Shown here: one piece after another, positions 39,342-46,960 of the stretch
How positions within the stretch are numbered: position 1 is the first letter of the stretch
Layout of the letters: the number at the start of each line of letters is the position of its first letter
Source of the DNA: Nostocoides sp.
GTDB taxonomy: Bacteria > Actinomycetota > Actinomycetes > Actinomycetales > Dermatophilaceae
Reading direction: 5' to 3'
Length of the DNA stretch: 64,000 nt
Assembly (NCBI GenBank): GCA_016716625.1
Contig: JADJVJ010000001.1
Coordinates: 124,001-188,000 of the forward strand
Made by a program: the position numbers and the translations under genes
Notes under the pieces: generated by a model
The model's input: only the letters and a program-made list of their open reading frames with translations
The model's database searches: none
Told to the model about the DNA's origin: nothing

Positions 39342-41457
39342 CCTCGTCGTCGAGGGGCTGTCGTGGCGGCCCTACGGTCGCCGCGAGCCGGTCCTGCGGG
39401 ACCTCAACCTGCGGATCGGTGCCCGGGAACGTGTGCTGCTCATCGGCCCGTCCGGGTCCGGCAAGTCCACCCTGCTCCGTACGCTCGCCGGTCTGGTCGA
39501 CTCGGTCGACGCCGGGGAGCTCACCGGTTCGGTGACCCTCGGCGGTCAGCCTGCGGGCTCCCGACCCGGCGATGTCGGCCTGGTCCTCCAAGAGCCCGGG
39601 GCCGGCGTGGTGGCCTCCACCGTCGGTCGGGACGTCGCCTTCGGGCTGGAGAACATCGGTATGCCGCGCAGCCAGATGCTGCCGCGGATCACCGCCGCCC
39701 TGACCTCGGTCGGGCTGGACGACCTTGCCCTTGACCGGCCGACGAGTCGGCTCTCCGGAGGCCAGACCCAGCGGCTGGCCATCGCCGGCGCACTCGCGCT
39801 GCAACCGCGCGTGCTCCTCCTCGATGAGCCGACCGCCATGCTCGACGCGGACAATGCCGCCTCGGTCCGGGAGGCGGTCGTCGCCGTGATGGCCTCCGGG
39901 GTGACCACGGTCGTCGTCGAACACCTCCTCGGGCCCTGGGTTCCGCTCATCGACCGGGTGCTCGTCCTCAGCACGCAGGGAGTGCTCATCGCCGACGGAC
40001 CGGTCGAGGAGGTCCTGGCCACCCGGCATACCGAGCTGGTGGACCTCGGGCTGTGGGTACCGGGCGCGCCCGATCCGCGCCCGACGCCGCCACCGCCGGC
40101 GGCGCTCGTTCCCCCGCGACCTGGTCGGAGGGTCAGCGCCACCGCGCTCACCGTCGGGGAACGTGCCCACACCACGGCGGCCATCGACGCCATCCCGGGG
40201 AGCCTGACCGCTCTCGTCGGGGAATCCGGCTCCGGCAAGTCCACGATCCTGCACGCGCTCGCCGGATTCCTGCCCGTGAGCGCCGGCGAGACGAGCATCC
40301 CGACCGACCTGCCCGCCCGGGAACTGGCGCGCAGCCTTGCCTGGGTCCCGCAGTGGTCGAGTTCCACGATCGTCGAACAGAGCGTCCTGGCCGAGGTACT
40401 CGTGACCAGCCGTGCCCTCGGTGAAGCGGACGAGGGAGCAACGGTTCGGGCCAGGGCGCTGCTCGCCGGCCTAGGGCTGGGGCATCTCGAGGCCGCGGAC
40501 CCACGCCAGCTCTCCGGGGGCGAACAGCGGCGGCTCGCCGTCGCCGCCGCCCTGCACCACGCCCCTCCGACCCTGCTCGTCGACGAACCGACCATCGGCC
40601 AGGACCGGGACACCTGGGCTGCGCTCGTCGGGCTCGTCGCGGCCTACCGGAGCCTCGGCGGTGCCGTGGTCGCTGCGACCCATGACGCGGCGGTGATCGA
40701 ACGGGCCGAGCAGGTGCTCGCGTTGATCCCGCCTGAGCGTTCCGGCGGCGCCTCGTCGCCGCGCGGTTGGGTCGATCGCTGCGGGCCGCTTGCCCTGCTC
40801 CTCGGGGCCTTTCTCGGGGTACCGGCCGGGGTGCTCTCGCCGAACTGGCGGGTGACCCTCGGGGTCCTCGCCCTGCAGGTGGTCCTCATCGTTCTCGGCC
40901 TGGGACGCCGGGTCCCCGGGGCGCTCCTGCGGGCCCTGCCCGGTGTGCTCGCCGCGGTGCTCGTGGGGTGGTCGACCTGGTGGCTGGCGCGCGATCTGGA
41001 CTCCGCCGGCACGGCTGCCCTGCGGGTCCTCGCCATCGTCCTGCCCTCGGCCGCGCTGCTGCCGGTCATCGACCCCGATGCCCTCGGCGATCACCTCGCC
41101 CAGCGCCTGAACCTGCCGGATCGGCCCGTTGTCGCGGTGTCGGCCGCACTCGCGCGGGTGCACGCCTTCGGCGAGGTCTGGCGCGAGCTGGCTCGGGCCC
41201 GCAGGGTCCGCGGACTCGAGGCGAGCTGGCGCCGGCCGCTCGCACTGGGCCGTCACCTCTGGGCGCTCACCCTGGGTCTCCTCGTTCGCACCCTGCGCTA
41301 CGCCGCCGACCTCGCCATCGCCATGGACGCGCGAGGGTTCGCCAAGGCCTTCCGCCGCACCTGGTGGGGCCGCGCCCCCTGGCGGTGGGCGGACACCCTG
41401 CTCGTCGTGGCCGCCGCGCTCCCGGCCGCGTATGCCGTGTGGTCACGACAGCGATGA
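39274..41457 (+). CDS. Fused ECF module: two ATPase domains plus T component (YkoDC)
   Basis: A single chain of about 727 residues holding three subunits usually separate. From the TTG start: ATPase 1 (about 20-270) with GPSGSGKST, LSGGQTQR and LLDEPTAMLD; a Pro-rich linker; ATPase 2 (about 285-490) with GESGSGKST, LSGGEQRR and LVDEPTIGQD; then a T component (about 500-727) with about five helices and the coupling segment ARARRVRGLEASWRR. Domain 2 lacks a normal N-terminal strand and has a weak Q-loop (WVPQWSS), so it may be the degenerate site. The start is unclear: TTG 39274 lies inside ykoE, whereas CTG 39334, seven bases after GGGAG, fits better. It is coupled to ykoE. Confidence 0.85.
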   Translation: MPAPGLSGPSRRARSSGSPALSDLVVEGLSWRPYGRREPVLRDLNLRIGARERVLLIGPSGSGKSTLLRTLAGLVDSVDAGELTGSVTLGGQPAGSRPGDVGLVLQEPGAGVVASTVGRDVAFGLENIGMPRSQMLPRITAALTSVGLDDLALDRPTSRLSGGQTQRLAIAGALALQPRVLLLDEPTAMLDADNAASVREAVVAVMASGVTTVVVEHLLGPWVPLIDRVLVLSTQGVLIADGPVEEVLATRHTELVDLGLWVPGAPDPRPTPPPPAALVPPRPGRRVSATALTVGERAHTTAAIDAIPGSLTALVGESGSGKSTILHALAGFLPVSAGETSIPTDLPARELARSLAWVPQWSSSTIVEQSVLAEVLVTSRALGEADEGATVRARALLAGLGLGHLEAADPRQLSGGEQRRLAVAAALHHAPPTLLVDEPTIGQDRDTWAALVGLVAAYRSLGGAVVAATHDAAVIERAEQVLALIPPERSGGASSPRGWVDRCGPLALLLGAFLGVPAGVLSPNWRVTLGVLALQVVLIVLGLGRRVPGALLRALPGVLAAVLVGWSTWWLARDLDSAGTAALRVLAIVLPSAALLPVIDPDALGDHLAQRLNLPDRPVVAVSAALARVHAFGEVWRELARARRVRGLEASWRRPLALGRHLWALTLGLLVRTLRYAADLAIAMDARGFAKAFRRTWWGRAPWRWADTLLVVAAALPAAYAVWSRQR

Positions 41458-41534
41458 ACTGGGTGCTGCGTCGGGAGCGCCGCAGCCACGGCCGATGACG
41501 GCAGTGTCGGCGCGCGACGGCATACTGGCTCTTT

Positions 41535-42755
41535 GTGCCCCCGATGACCCCACCCGCGCGTGACCGGATCCCGCGCGAGATCTGGGTACTCATCTCGGCG
41601 GCGTTCGTCATCGCCGTCGGCTTCGGGCTCATCACCCCGGTGCTGCCGCAGTTCGCGCAGAGCTTCAACGTCGGCGCGACCCTCAGTTCGGTGGTCGTCA
41701 GCGCGTTCGCCTTCTTCCGGCTCGTCTTCGCGCCCGCCGGTGGGCGGCTCATCGCCCGGCTCGGGGAGCGTCCGGTCTATCTCCTCGGGCTCCTCATCGT
41801 CGCCGTGTCCACCGGCGCGACCGCATTCGCCCAGTCCTACGGACAGCTGCTCCTCTACCGCGGGCTCGGTGGCATCGGCTCGACGATGTTCACCGTCTCC
41901 GCCGTGGCCCTGCTGGTCCGCATCTCGCCGCCCTCCATTCGTGCCCGGGTCTCCTCGGCCTACGCCTCGGCGTTCCTCATCGGTGGCGTGCTCGGCCCGG
42001 TCATCGGTGGCCTGCTCGGCAACCTCGGTCTGCGGGTGCCCTTCCTCGTGTATGCCGTGGCGCTGCTCATCGCCGCGAGCATCGTCGCCGTCGCGATCAA
42101 ACCGGCCGCTCTGCGCCCGGCCGAGGGTGCGCCGGTGCTGCCGCCGCTGTCGGCGCGTGAGGCCTGGGGTGACTCGGCCTATCGCGCCGGGGTGGGGTCG
42201 GCGCTGGCCAACGGGTGGGCCAACTTCGGGGTCCGCAATGCGATCCTGCCGCTGTTCGCCACGGCGGTCATCGGGACCCAGCCCTGGGTGGCCGGGATGG
42301 CGCTGGCGGTCTTCGCTGCCGGCAACGCCATCGGCCTCACCATCGCCGGCCGCCGGTCGGATGCCGTCGGCCGTAAGCCGTTCATCATCGTCGGGCTCCT
42401 GGTCAGCGGGGTCGCCACGGTGGTTACCGGCTTTGCGACCAACCTCCCCCTCCTGGTCCTGGTCTCGGTCATCGCTGGGCTCGGGGCCGGCGCCCTCAAC
42501 CCGGCGCAGCAGGCGAGTATGGCGGACGTCATCGGCCGGGAACGCAACGGCGGCCCCGCACTCGCGGCGTTCCAGATGAGTTCGGACCTCGGGGCCATCG
42601 TCGGACCCATCGTGGCGGGCTTCCTCGTCGACGCCGGGAGCTTCCGGCTCGCCTTCGCGATCACTGGTGCGATCACCCTGCTGGCGGTGCTGCCCTGGCT
42701 GCGAGCGCGGGAAACCCACCCGGCGGGTGCCGCGTCGGCCGGCGTCGCGCGCTAA
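41535..42755 (+). CDS. MFS transporter, DHA1-type drug efflux family
   Basis: A 406-residue carrier with 12 membrane helices. Motif A is in the helix 2-3 loop (GGRLIARLGERP), and the second half repeats it (GRRSDAVGRKP). The 14-TM-type extra loop is missing; the motif C-like stretch AFLIGGVLGPVIGGLLG in helix 5 points to drug/H+ antiporters. GTG 41535 or ATG 41544 are possible starts; CATACT at 41521-41526 is 8 bases before the GTG and fits a leaderless promoter. The stop overlaps the convergent ydcF-like gene by four bases. The actual substrate is unknown. Confidence 0.86.
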   Translation: MPPMTPPARDRIPREIWVLISAAFVIAVGFGLITPVLPQFAQSFNVGATLSSVVVSAFAFFRLVFAPAGGRLIARLGERPVYLLGLLIVAVSTGATAFAQSYGQLLLYRGLGGIGSTMFTVSAVALLVRISPPSIRARVSSAYASAFLIGGVLGPVIGGLLGNLGLRVPFLVYAVALLIAASIVAVAIKPAALRPAEGAPVLPPLSAREAWGDSAYRAGVGSALANGWANFGVRNAILPLFATAVIGTQPWVAGMALAVFAAGNAIGLTIAGRRSDAVGRKPFIIVGLLVSGVATVVTGFATNLPLLVLVSVIAGLGAGALNPAQQASMADVIGRERNGGPALAAFQMSSDLGAIVGPIVAGFLVDAGSFRLAFAITGAITLLAVLPWLRARETHPAGAASAGVAR

Positions 42756-43408
42756 GGATCGGTCCCGGCGAGGGCATTCTTGAGCGCGTCCTCCGGCGGT
42801 CCGAGGATCGGTTCCCGACCCGTGAGCACGTCCCAGACGGCCTTGGGTGAGGCAGCGACCTCGCGCAGGGCGCCACCCCGCTGCAAACCCCAAAGGGCCC
42901 GAGTCGACCAGTCGCCGACGCCGTCCGCCTCCACCCCGACCGCACGGCATACGGTGACCACCCTGGGCACGTGGTAGCCCTGCGAGACGACGATCGCCCG
43001 GGTCACGCCGAACACCTTGGACGCCCGGACACACGAATCGTAGGTGTCCCGGCCGGCGAAGTCGCGCACCACGACGGAGGCCGGAACGCCCCGCGAGACA
43101 AGGTAGTTGCGCATCGCCGTGGGTTCGTCGTAGTCCGGGGTACGGTTGTCCCCGGTGACGAGGACGGCCTTGACCTTGCCCCGCTGATACAGGTCGCGGG
43201 CGAGGTCGAGCCGGGCCTGCAGAAAGGTCATCGGCGTCCCGTCCGCGCGAATCCCGGCGCCGAAGACGATGGCCACCGGGGCGGTGGGAACCTCCTGAGG
43301 GTCATAGATGTGACCGGCCGATGCGGCGCGCACCCACAGGTAGGGCGACAGGGCCAGGACACCGGCCGCGACCACCCCGAGCACTGCGCGTCGGCGTCGC
43401 CTGCTCAC
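42752..43408 (-). CDS. YdcF/SanA-like DUF218 membrane-anchored protein
   Basis: A 218-residue protein with a basic start and a single N-terminal anchor helix (RRAVLGVVAAGVLALSPYLW), followed by an external DUF218 domain: VAIVFGAGIRADGTPMTFLQARLDLARDLYQRGKVKAVLVTGDN, then SRGVPASVVVRDFAGRDTYDSCVRASKVFG and VSQGYHVPRVV. This resembles SanA, linked to envelope barrier functions and vancomycin resistance at high temperature in enterobacteria; the biochemical role is unknown. GTG 43408 has TACCGT six bases upstream, fitting a leaderless transcript. Confidence 0.85.
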   Translation of the reverse strand: MSRRRRRAVLGVVAAGVLALSPYLWVRAASAGHIYDPQEVPTAPVAIVFGAGIRADGTPMTFLQARLDLARDLYQRGKVKAVLVTGDNRTPDYDEPTAMRNYLVSRGVPASVVVRDFAGRDTYDSCVRASKVFGVTRAIVVSQGYHVPRVVTVCRAVGVEADGVGDWSTRALWGLQRGGALREVAASPKAVWDVLTGREPILGPPEDALKNALAGTDP

Positions 43409-43414
43409 GGTTGG

Positions 43415-43420
43415 ACGGTA
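43415..43420 (-). promoter_or_regulatory. -10 box of the leaderless ydcF-like gene
   Basis: Reverse complement TACCGT, six bases before GTG 43408 on the minus strand; no Shine-Dalgarno is present. Confidence 0.4.
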
Positions 43421-43550
43421 GCAACAATCGAAGGCCATACTCCGGTATTGCTGCTATCTGGGGGCCCGGACTCGCATACTTGGGTCAGCGCCGCCAGGGG
43501 GCGCTGTTCGCCCCGAATCCCGACGATCCGAGCGCTCGAGAGGAACAGGC

Positions 43551-43895
43551 GTGTTCAACCCGGTCCAACTGCTCAACCGCACCGTGGCCATCCTCGACAA
43601 CGTTGACGTTGTTATGGCCCGCGTGGACACCACGGTTGATGACGTCGACCGTGCGGTGCGCGAGTCCCTTGCGATGCTCTCCCAGGTCGCTCGTACCCTC
43701 ATCGATGTCGACCTGCGCATCGCCGAGCTCTATGTCCTCAGCGAGGACGTCAAGTTCCTCATCAAGAGCATGACGACGCTTGTCGACGACCTCTCGGTGC
43801 GCAAGGAGCAGCTCGAAGCCATCCCACGGCTCGAGGCCAAGGTTGACGCCCTGATCGCAGCGGTGGAGGCCGGCCAGGCCCGCGTCGGCGACTGA
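43551..43895 (+). CDS. Helical coiled-coil hypothetical protein
   Basis: A 114-residue acidic protein predicted to be almost entirely alpha-helical, with heptad-like leucine/valine spacing through VQLLNRTVAILDNVDVVMARVDTTVDDVDRAVRESLAMLSQVARTLIDVDLRIAEL and again at the end. No signal peptide or membrane segment. Helices of this amphipathic type occur in phasin-like and ATPase-stalk proteins; I do not recognise a named family. The start is GTG 43551. It lies 63 bases before the sixA-like gene and could be cotranscribed. Nothing else in the surroundings indicates its job. Confidence 0.6.
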   Translation: MFNPVQLLNRTVAILDNVDVVMARVDTTVDDVDRAVRESLAMLSQVARTLIDVDLRIAELYVLSEDVKFLIKSMTTLVDDLSVRKEQLEAIPRLEAKVDALIAAVEAGQARVGD

Positions 43896-43958
43896 GACCC
43901 GGGTGATCTTCGCCGCGTTCGTTGTCCGCGCCGCGTTCGGTACAGGAGGCTCGGCCCC

Positions 43959-44447
43959 ATGAGTTGCACCCTCATCGTCATCCGGCACGCCAAGTCGGAC
44001 TGGGATGTCCCCGTACCGGACCGGGATCGTCCGCTGAGCGCCCGGGGCCGGAGCCAGGCCCCGGCCACCGGGCAGTGGCTCGCGGCTCACGTTCCGGACA
44101 TCGAGCTCGCGCTGGTGTCCGAGGCCACCCGGACCCGGCAGACCTGGGAGCTGGTTCGAGCCGAGCTCCCCGGCGACCCGACGACGCGTATCGAGCGGGC
44201 GGCATACACCTTCGACGGCGACGAACTCCTCGACCTCGTCCGACGGCTCCCCGCCGATGTCCATACCGCGGCGATCGTGAGTCATAACCCCGCGGTCGAG
44301 GAGCTTGTCGGCTTCCTCACCGGAGAATGGGTGCCCATGCCGACCTCCGCCCTGGCCGTCATCGAACTGCCGTCGTGGCGGGTCCGCGGTTCCCTGGTGG
44401 AGACCGGTCGACCGGCCGATGGTCGCGGCTCCCTGCGGCGGCGGTAA
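43959..44447 (+). CDS. sixA: SixA-type histidine phosphatase
   Basis: A 162-residue branch-1 histidine phosphatase. The catalytic motif RHAKSDWD is at residues 9-16 (RHG variant with Ala, typical of SixA), with His10 as phospho-acceptor. Other catalytic parts are RPLSARGRSQA, the Arg in SEATRTRQTWE, and the late His in IVSHNPAVEEL. SixA removes phosphate from phosphohistidines of histidine-phosphotransfer proteins; in Actinobacteria the partner is unknown. It stands 9 bases before selO, so the two are likely one transcript. Confidence 0.85.
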   Translation: MSCTLIVIRHAKSDWDVPVPDRDRPLSARGRSQAPATGQWLAAHVPDIELALVSEATRTRQTWELVRAELPGDPTTRIERAAYTFDGDELLDLVRRLPADVHTAAIVSHNPAVEELVGFLTGEWVPMPTSALAVIELPSWRVRGSLVETGRPADGRGSLRRR

Positions 44448-44456
44448 GACCCCACC

Positions 44457-45956
44457 GTGCCCGCCCCCACGCTCACCGCGCGCTACGCCGAGGCAGTCCC
44501 CGAACTCACCAGCGCTTGGCAGCCGACCCTGCCACCGCTGGCCGAGGGCCAGCGCGCGGAGTATGTCGTGGTCAACGACGGGCTCGCCAGCCACCTCGGC
44601 ATCGACCCGGAGTGGGTCCAGGGGGAGCCGGGGCTCGCGGTTCTGGGAGCCCGCGAGGTCCTGCCCGGTAGTACACCGGTCGCCCAGGCCTATGCGGGCC
44701 ACCAATTCGGCGGGTTCTCCCCGCTGCTCGGGGACGGTCGTGCGGTGTTGCTCGGCGAACTCGCCCAGGCCGAGGGCGGCAACGTCGATCTCGCCCTCAA
44801 GGGTTCGGGCCGCACGCCGTTCTCCCGGGGCGGGGATGGGCGTGCCGCCCTCGGCCCGGTCCTGCGCGAGTACCTCTTCGGGGAGGCGATGACCGCGCTC
44901 GGCATCCCTTCGACCCGTGCCCTGGCCGCCGTGCGGACCGGGGACGCCGTGTTCCGGGACGGGGTCATGGCGCCGGGGGCGGTGCTCGCCCGGGTCGCGG
45001 CCTCGCACATCCGGATCGGGACCTTCGAGGTGGTTGCCCATTCGCTCGTCCCCCGGCTGCGGGCGAGCGTCTTCGATCGACTGCTCACCCACACCTGCGA
45101 GCGGCACGCGCCACACCTGCTCGAGCGCGCCCCTGGCGAGCGGCCGATGGCGCTGCTCGAACACGTCGTCGAGGCCCAGGCTCGACTCGTCGCGCAGTGG
45201 ATGAGCGTGGGCTTCCTGCACGGAGTCCTGAACACGGACAACACGGCGATCTCCGGCCAGACCCTCGACTACGGTCCCTGCGCCTGGCTCGAGGACTATC
45301 ACGAGGGTGCCGTGTTCAGCTCGATCGACACCGAGGGGCGTTACCGGTTCGGGGCGCAGCCGCAGGTGCTTCCGTGGAATCTGGCCCGGTTCGCTGAGGC
45401 CCTGCTCGCGGGCGGCGGCCAGGCCACCGCAGAGCAGGCCGATGAGGCCCGTGATCTGGTCGCCGGCTTCGCGGCCCGGTACCGGTTCGCGTGGACCGAA
45501 CGGATGCGCGCCAAACTCGGCCTCGCCCCCGGACTGCCCGGGGTCCAAGACCCCACCGCCGCTGCGCTCGTCGATGACCTGCTGGCCATCCTCGCCGCGG
45601 AACGCGCCGATATGACCGGCACCTTCCGAGCCCTGGCCGCCGACCTACGCGCGGGAACGGCGTCCTGCGCACCGGCACGGCATACCCGGTGGTGGCAGCG
45701 TTGGCAGGACGCGCTCGCGGGGGCGGACGTGCGCGCCGTCGCCGCCCGGATGGATGCCGTCAACCCGGTCTATGTGCTGCGCAACCACCTCGTCGAAGAG
45801 GCGCTCGCTGCCGCCGTGGGTGGGGATCTCGGGCCGTTTGAACGCCTTCGGGGAGCGGTGAGCAGCCCGTATGTCGTGCGTCCCGGCCTTGAGCGCTATG
45901 CCGAACCCGCTCCTCCGGGCTTCACCCAGGCGCACGTCACGTACTGCGGCACGTAG
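44457..45956 (+). CDS. selO: Protein adenylyltransferase SelO (YdiU)
   Basis: A 499-residue pseudokinase-fold enzyme that transfers AMP from ATP to Ser/Thr/Tyr of proteins and protects cells from oxidative stress. Conserved marks: YAGHQFGGFSPLLGDGRAVLLGE, LKGSGRTPFSRGGDGRA (active-site Lys and Asp), VREYLFGEAMTALGIPSTRA (here LREYLFGEAM), HGVLNTDNTAISGQTLDYGPCAW (Asn and Asp of the metal site) and the C-terminal NPVYVLRNHLVEEAL with PYVVRPG. The C-terminal Cys near the end (VTYCGT) matches the CGT tail usual in this family. It is cotranscribed with the sixA-like gene. Confidence 0.94.
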   Translation: MPAPTLTARYAEAVPELTSAWQPTLPPLAEGQRAEYVVVNDGLASHLGIDPEWVQGEPGLAVLGAREVLPGSTPVAQAYAGHQFGGFSPLLGDGRAVLLGELAQAEGGNVDLALKGSGRTPFSRGGDGRAALGPVLREYLFGEAMTALGIPSTRALAAVRTGDAVFRDGVMAPGAVLARVAASHIRIGTFEVVAHSLVPRLRASVFDRLLTHTCERHAPHLLERAPGERPMALLEHVVEAQARLVAQWMSVGFLHGVLNTDNTAISGQTLDYGPCAWLEDYHEGAVFSSIDTEGRYRFGAQPQVLPWNLARFAEALLAGGGQATAEQADEARDLVAGFAARYRFAWTERMRAKLGLAPGLPGVQDPTAAALVDDLLAILAAERADMTGTFRALAADLRAGTASCAPARHTRWWQRWQDALAGADVRAVAARMDAVNPVYVLRNHLVEEALAAAVGGDLGPFERLRGAVSSPYVVRPGLERYAEPAPPGFTQAHVTYCGT

Positions 45957-45997
45957 GCTCGCCACTACATCGAGCGCATCCCGGCCGAGGAGATCTC

Positions 45998-46819
45998 ATG
46001 CCAACGTATGACCATGATGGCCTGACTTTCGACTACCGTGACGAGGGCTCCGGTACGCCGGTGGTGCTGCTCCACGGCTTCCCGCAGGATGCCTCTTCGT
46101 GGGACCGGGTGGCGCCCCGGTTGCACGAGGCCGGAGTGCGTACGCTCGCTCCGGACCAGCGCGGATACTCGCCCGGTGCCCGGCCGGTGGAGCGGTCGGC
46201 CTACCGGATCGACCGGCTGAGCGGGGACGTCATCGCCCTCCTCGACGCTGTCGGGGTGGACCGCGCCGTCATCGTCGGTCATGACTGGGGTGGCGCGGTG
46301 GCCTGGGATCTTGCGATGCGTCACCCGGACCGGGTGGCGGCCATGGTCGCGCTCAGCACCCCACATCCGGTCGCCATGAAGTGGGCCTACCTGCACAGCA
46401 CCCAACTGCTGCGGAGCTGGTACATGGGCGCCTTCCAGGTGCCCTGGTTCCCGGAGCGCTCGGCCGCGCGCGTGCTCGGCCAGTCGCTGCGCTCCTCGGG
46501 GCTTGCCCCGGATCTTGCCGACCGTTATGCGGCTCGCTTCAGCACCCCGGAGAGCCTCACCGGGCCGATCAACTGGTACCGCGCGATCCCGTTCTCGCAG
46601 GGCAAGGACATGCCTTCGGTGAGCCCCTTCGTCACGGTTCCGACGACCTACATCTGGGGGACCCAGGACCGCTTCCTCGGCAGGGCGGCGGCCGTGCGGA
46701 CCGCGGGGTTCGTCCGGGCTGCCTACCGATTCGTCGAGGTTGAGGCCTCGCACTGGCTGCCTGAGGAGTGTCCGGAGCTGGTCGCAGCCGAGGTGCTGGC
46801 ACAGGCAAGCCACAGGTGA
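45998..46819 (+). CDS. Alpha/beta hydrolase, epoxide hydrolase-like
   Basis: A 273-residue hydrolase. Oxyanion motif LLHGFPQDASSW, then the nucleophile elbow VGHDWGGAVAWDLA with Asp as nucleophile, as in epoxide hydrolases and haloalkane dehalogenases, not Ser. The lid ring LRSWYMGAFQVPWFPER and the acid/His end (TTYIWGTQDRFLG, VEASHWLPEECPELV with catalytic His) are present. The aspartate nucleophile together with the HGFP oxyanion motif favours an epoxide hydrolase. GAGGAG lies 6-11 bases before the ATG. Confidence 0.88.
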   Translation: MPTYDHDGLTFDYRDEGSGTPVVLLHGFPQDASSWDRVAPRLHEAGVRTLAPDQRGYSPGARPVERSAYRIDRLSGDVIALLDAVGVDRAVIVGHDWGGAVAWDLAMRHPDRVAAMVALSTPHPVAMKWAYLHSTQLLRSWYMGAFQVPWFPERSAARVLGQSLRSSGLAPDLADRYAARFSTPESLTGPINWYRAIPFSQGKDMPSVSPFVTVPTTYIWGTQDRFLGRAAAVRTAGFVRAAYRFVEVEASHWLPEECPELVAAEVLAQASHR

Positions 46820-46877
46820 TCTCCCCTTCCCGGTCGGCCTTGTATCAGCCGAACGGCCAAACCCTCGTCATTCGGTG

Positions 46878-46899
46878 ATCGCTCAACCAACTGGGCGAT
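46878..46899. promoter_or_regulatory. Inverted repeat upstream of the propeller/FN3 gene
   Basis: ATCGCTCA (46878-46885) pairs with TGGGCGAT (46892-46899) with one G-T wobble; the six-base spacer is ACCAAC. It lies about 60 bases before the ATG in a relatively AT-rich gap and may be a regulator site or an mRNA hairpin. The rest of the 141-base gap is unassigned. Confidence 0.35.
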
Positions 46900-46960
46900 A
46901 GCGTTTTCGACGGTGCCGCAGGGGGCACCCCGCTCTCACGCACCTAGACAGGGTTTTGAC

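Noticed and set aside
46820..46960. c-di-AMP or other riboswitch before the propeller/FN3 gene
   Set aside because: Only short inverted repeats are present and none of the conserved aptamer sequences.
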